From the NCBI GenBank assembly GCA_902803275.1, contig CADCPE010000270.1:1-9336 (forward strand): 9,336 nt of DNA, written 5' to 3'. A program made the position numbers and the translations under genes. Shown here in pieces: positions 7,655 through 9,336 of this stretch. Source of the DNA: an uncultured Erysipelotrichaceae bacterium (GTDB lineage: Bacteria > Bacillota_I > Bacilli_A > Erysipelotrichales > Erysipelotrichaceae). The first letter of the stretch is position 1; every line of letters begins with the position of its first letter. The notes beneath the pieces were generated by a model that saw only the letters and a program-made list of their open reading frames with translations, searched no databases and was not told the DNA's origin.

Positions 7655-9114
7655 GACCTCTTCTCCTTCATATACTCATTCAGCGTCGAATAAAGTTTAT
7701 CGACATCGATAGGTTTGACCAGATGGGCCTCCATTCCGGCCTTCAAAGAATTTTCTATATCGTTTTCATGTGCATTGGCAGAAAGCGCAATGATCGGTAT
7801 TTCCTTGCAGTCTTTTCTGTCCAGTGAACGGATCTTTCTGGTAGCTTCCAACCCATCCATTACCGGCATGCGCAGATCCATCAGGATCGCATCATAATAG
7901 TTTTCCGGTTTTCCCATGATCATGTCCACTGCCTTCTGGCCATTCTCTGCTCGCTCAGAAGTTATGTCTTCAAGTTCCAGAAGATCGGCTACGATCTCGG
8001 CATTGTCATCTATATCTTCAACGATCAGTACCATGCGCCCTTTAAGATTTGTGTTTTGAGACTTTTTTTCTTCCTTCTTTTCAGCGATGTCAAAAGGTAT
8101 GGTCACAACAAATGTCGAACCCACGTTGCGTTTGGATATCACTTTTATTTCACCGTTCATGAGATCGCACTTGGCCTTGGCAATAGCCAATCCCATTCCT
8201 CCGCCGTCATAGCGGCTCTTGAAACCGCTGTCCTCCTTGGAAAACAGTTCAAAGGCTTTCGGAACAAAATCCTCCGACATTCCTATACCGTTATCACTTA
8301 TGGTAAAGCGCAGATCGCACTTGTTGTCTTTCTTTTTTATCTCTTCGATCGTGAAATCGATCTTGCCTTGTTCCGGAGTATACTTGACCGCATTCTCCAG
8401 AATATGCATCAGGACTTCCTTGACCATTTCCTTGTCTCCGACATAGCACCCGGATAGTTCCTGTTTTGTCATTCGGTAGGTCTGTTTCTTTTCGCCTGAG
8501 AGCTGGTCCATCATGACGTCGATCTCGTCAAGGATCTCATTTATCTCAAAAATATCATTGCAGACATTCAGCCTTCCGGTCTCGATGTCATGCATATCCA
8601 GAGTGTTGTTTATCAGGCTGAGCAGATATCTGCCGCTGATGCCGATCTTTTCAAGCTGCGTCCTGGTTTCATCCTGAAGATCAGGATTCTTCAAAGCCAG
8701 TTCATCAAGACCAAGGATGACATTCATCGGCGTACGCATTTCATGGCTTATCGAAGCCATGAAATCATATTTGGCTTTTGTGCTCTCTTCGATCGCCTTG
8801 AGTTCCGCTTCCATCTTCTCGCTTTCGATGATCTTGCCGGTAATATTGTTCAGCACGCGATAGATTATGTAGACAAAAACGCTTCCTCCGAAAAGGATAC
8901 CGGCCATGATCAGATCAGGATCACCGAAGATAGCTACAGCCAGATAGCCAAGCAGAAAGAAAATAAGCAGAATGATCGGCACATTGACGATATTGCTGCC
9001 TTGCTTAATATTGCTTTTACGGATATAGGTAGCATACATGACAAAACTGTAGATGTTGTAGACCATCAGGATGCTTCCGATATAAATCATTCCGTAAACT
9101 AAATAATCCAGCAT
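7651..9114 (-). CDS. Membrane hybrid sensor histidine kinase with one receiver domain
   Basis: A 487-residue kinase, first gene of the operon. Three hydrophobic segments (about 5-28, 46-63, 68-88) have only short loops and there is no recognisable sensor domain, so the signal may be felt in the membrane or through a partner. A charged helix (about 92-118) leads to the H-box SISHEMRTPMN with H124. The ATPase domain has N241 in ENAVKYT, DNGIGM (274-279) and GGGMGLA (304-310); the first N-box Asn is replaced by H237. The C-terminal REC (about 360-485) has E366/D367, D413, S445 and K467. Its receiver matches REC2 of the permease-kinase at about 74 of 126 positions without gaps (hand count), so the two are paralogues. 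Both probably feed the HPt protein of the same operon. The ATG at 9114 has only a weak AAGAAA upstream; the next in-frame ATG at 9090 would cut into TM1, so the longer start is kept. Confidence 0.92.
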   Translation of the reverse strand: MLDYLVYGMIYIGSILMVYNIYSFVMYATYIRKSNIKQGSNIVNVPIILLIFFLLGYLAVAIFGDPDLIMAGILFGGSVFVYIIYRVLNNITGKIIESEKMEAELKAIEESTKAKYDFMASISHEMRTPMNVILGLDELALKNPDLQDETRTQLEKIGISGRYLLSLINNTLDMHDIETGRLNVCNDIFEINEILDEIDVMMDQLSGEKKQTYRMTKQELSGCYVGDKEMVKEVLMHILENAVKYTPEQGKIDFTIEEIKKKDNKCDLRFTISDNGIGMSEDFVPKAFELFSKEDSGFKSRYDGGGMGLAIAKAKCDLMNGEIKVISKRNVGSTFVVTIPFDIAEKKEEKKSQNTNLKGRMVLIVEDIDDNAEIVADLLELEDITSERAENGQKAVDMIMGKPENYYDAILMDLRMPVMDGLEATRKIRSLDRKDCKEIPIIALSANAHENDIENSLKAGMEAHLVKPIDVDKLYSTLNEYMKEKRS

Positions 9115-9130
9115 TTTCTTGTTCGTTTAT

Positions 9131-9164
9131 CTTTTTGCCCGTAGCGAAAAAACGATCGCAAAAG
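9131..9164 (-). other. Possible stem-loop at the 5' end of the operon leader
   Basis: On the minus strand CTTTTGC (9164-9158) can pair with GCAAAAAG (9138-9131), with one A bulged, around a roughly 19-base loop. It would sit almost exactly at the predicted transcript start, before a start codon with a weak ribosome binding site. It is too short to be a c-di-GMP riboswitch and could affect mRNA stability, or be chance. Confidence 0.25.
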
Positions 9165-9171
9165 ATTTATA

Positions 9172-9200
9172 TTTATATTCTATCATATGGTCTTGATCAA
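9172..9200 (-). promoter_or_regulatory. Sigma-70/SigA-type promoter of the signalling operon
   Basis: On the minus strand TTGATC (9200-9195) and TATAAA (9177-9172) are separated by exactly 17 bases. They match the consensus at 4 of 6 and 5 of 6 positions. Transcription would start near 9165, giving a leader of about 50 bases before the first kinase gene. The -35 box touches an imperfect inverted repeat just upstream. Confidence 0.6.
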
Positions 9201-9221
9201 AAAGGACCCTAGCCCTTTGAT
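9196..9221 (-). repeat. Imperfect inverted repeat overlapping the operon -35 box
   Basis: ATCAAAAAGG (9196-9205) and CCCTTTGAT (9213-9221) are near-complementary arms around a short centre. On the minus strand the second arm ends in CCTTTTTGATC, so this could be a weak terminator for a gene beyond the window. It could instead be an operator, because one arm covers the -35 hexamer. The arms are not perfect and I cannot choose between these. Confidence 0.3.
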
Positions 9222-9235
9222 TATCATGTGTTTTG

Positions 9236-9286
9236 TCAGGTAATCACAGACGGCAAATATTCTGAAAATATCAGCATTGTCATCAT
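9236..9286 (-). other. Very short ORF (16 codons), or the end of a gene beyond the window
   Basis: An ATG at 9286 with AGGAG (9294-9298) 7 bases upstream opens a 16-codon frame, MMTMLIFSEYLPSVIT, ending in TGA. The same frame is open to the window edge (from about 9334), so it may instead be the C-terminus of an unseen upstream gene. No family is recognised. It is listed because of the ribosome binding site, not because coding is established. Confidence 0.15.
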
Positions 9287-9336
9287 CAACTCGCTCCTGA
9301 TCCGCCTTCTTTCAATAAGCTGTCTTATCAAAAATC

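Larger units (their letters stand above)
2271..9200 (-). other. Four-gene phosphorelay/c-di-GMP operon
   Basis: Hybrid kinase, REC-GGDEF-EAL regulator, HPt protein and permease-kinase are co-directional, with junctions of -4, -4 and +5 bases. A promoter-like element stands before the first gene and a hairpin terminator after the last. No terminator-like hairpin or intergenic room exists between them, so a single transcript is the natural reading. Shared transcription is inference; the overlaps and domain content are seen directly. Confidence 0.85.

Noticed and set aside
8590..9102. 170-codon plus-strand ORF opposite the first kinase
   Set aside because: It has no family resemblance and mirrors the membrane and kinase coding region; the kinase motifs on the minus strand are unambiguous.
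9115..9170. c-di-GMP riboswitch in the leader of the operon
   Set aside because: The predicted leader is about 50 bases and shows none of the conserved blocks of the class I or II aptamers; it is too short for either.

Overview
The window is a compact bacterial chromosome segment in which every convincing gene lies on the minus strand, so transcription runs from high to low coordinates. AGGAGG-type ribosome binding sites, moderate GC content, a long-form PPi-dependent phosphofructokinase, a VanZ-like membrane protein and many c-di-GMP/phosphorelay domains suggest a Gram-positive anaerobe of the Bacillota (Clostridia or Erysipelotrichia). This placement is inference; no marker gene settles it.

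Right part (about 9200 down to 2277): a four-gene signalling operon. A plausible promoter (-35 at 9195-9200, -10 at 9172-9177) precedes (1) a membrane hybrid histidine kinase with one receiver, (2) a response regulator with REC, degenerate GGDEF and intact EAL domains, predicted to degrade c-di-GMP, (3) a stand-alone HPt phosphotransfer protein, and (4) a 1092-residue protein joining a complete APC-superfamily amino-acid permease to a histidine kinase and two receivers. Genes 1/2 and 2/3 overlap by 4 bases (ATGA) and genes 3/4 are 5 bases apart. A hairpin terminator follows directly after gene 4. The set holds every part of a His-Asp-His-Asp phosphorelay: two kinases, a single HPt and one REC-EAL output. 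The simplest reading is that an amino-acid (or related) signal read by a transporter-like sensor, plus a second membrane signal, sets c-di-GMP breakdown.

Left part (about 2250 down to 54): a small VanZ-like membrane protein, then a 553-residue pyrophosphate-dependent 6-phosphofructokinase with its own likely -10 box, a strong ribosome binding site that fixes its start, and a perfect hairpin terminator. These two genes have no evident functional tie to the signalling operon.

The 222 bases at the right end (9115-9336) hold the operon promoter, a short leader with a possible hairpin, an imperfect inverted repeat, and at most a very short ORF or the tail of a gene outside the window. No RNA genes, insertion sequences, CRISPR arrays or attachment sites were seen.
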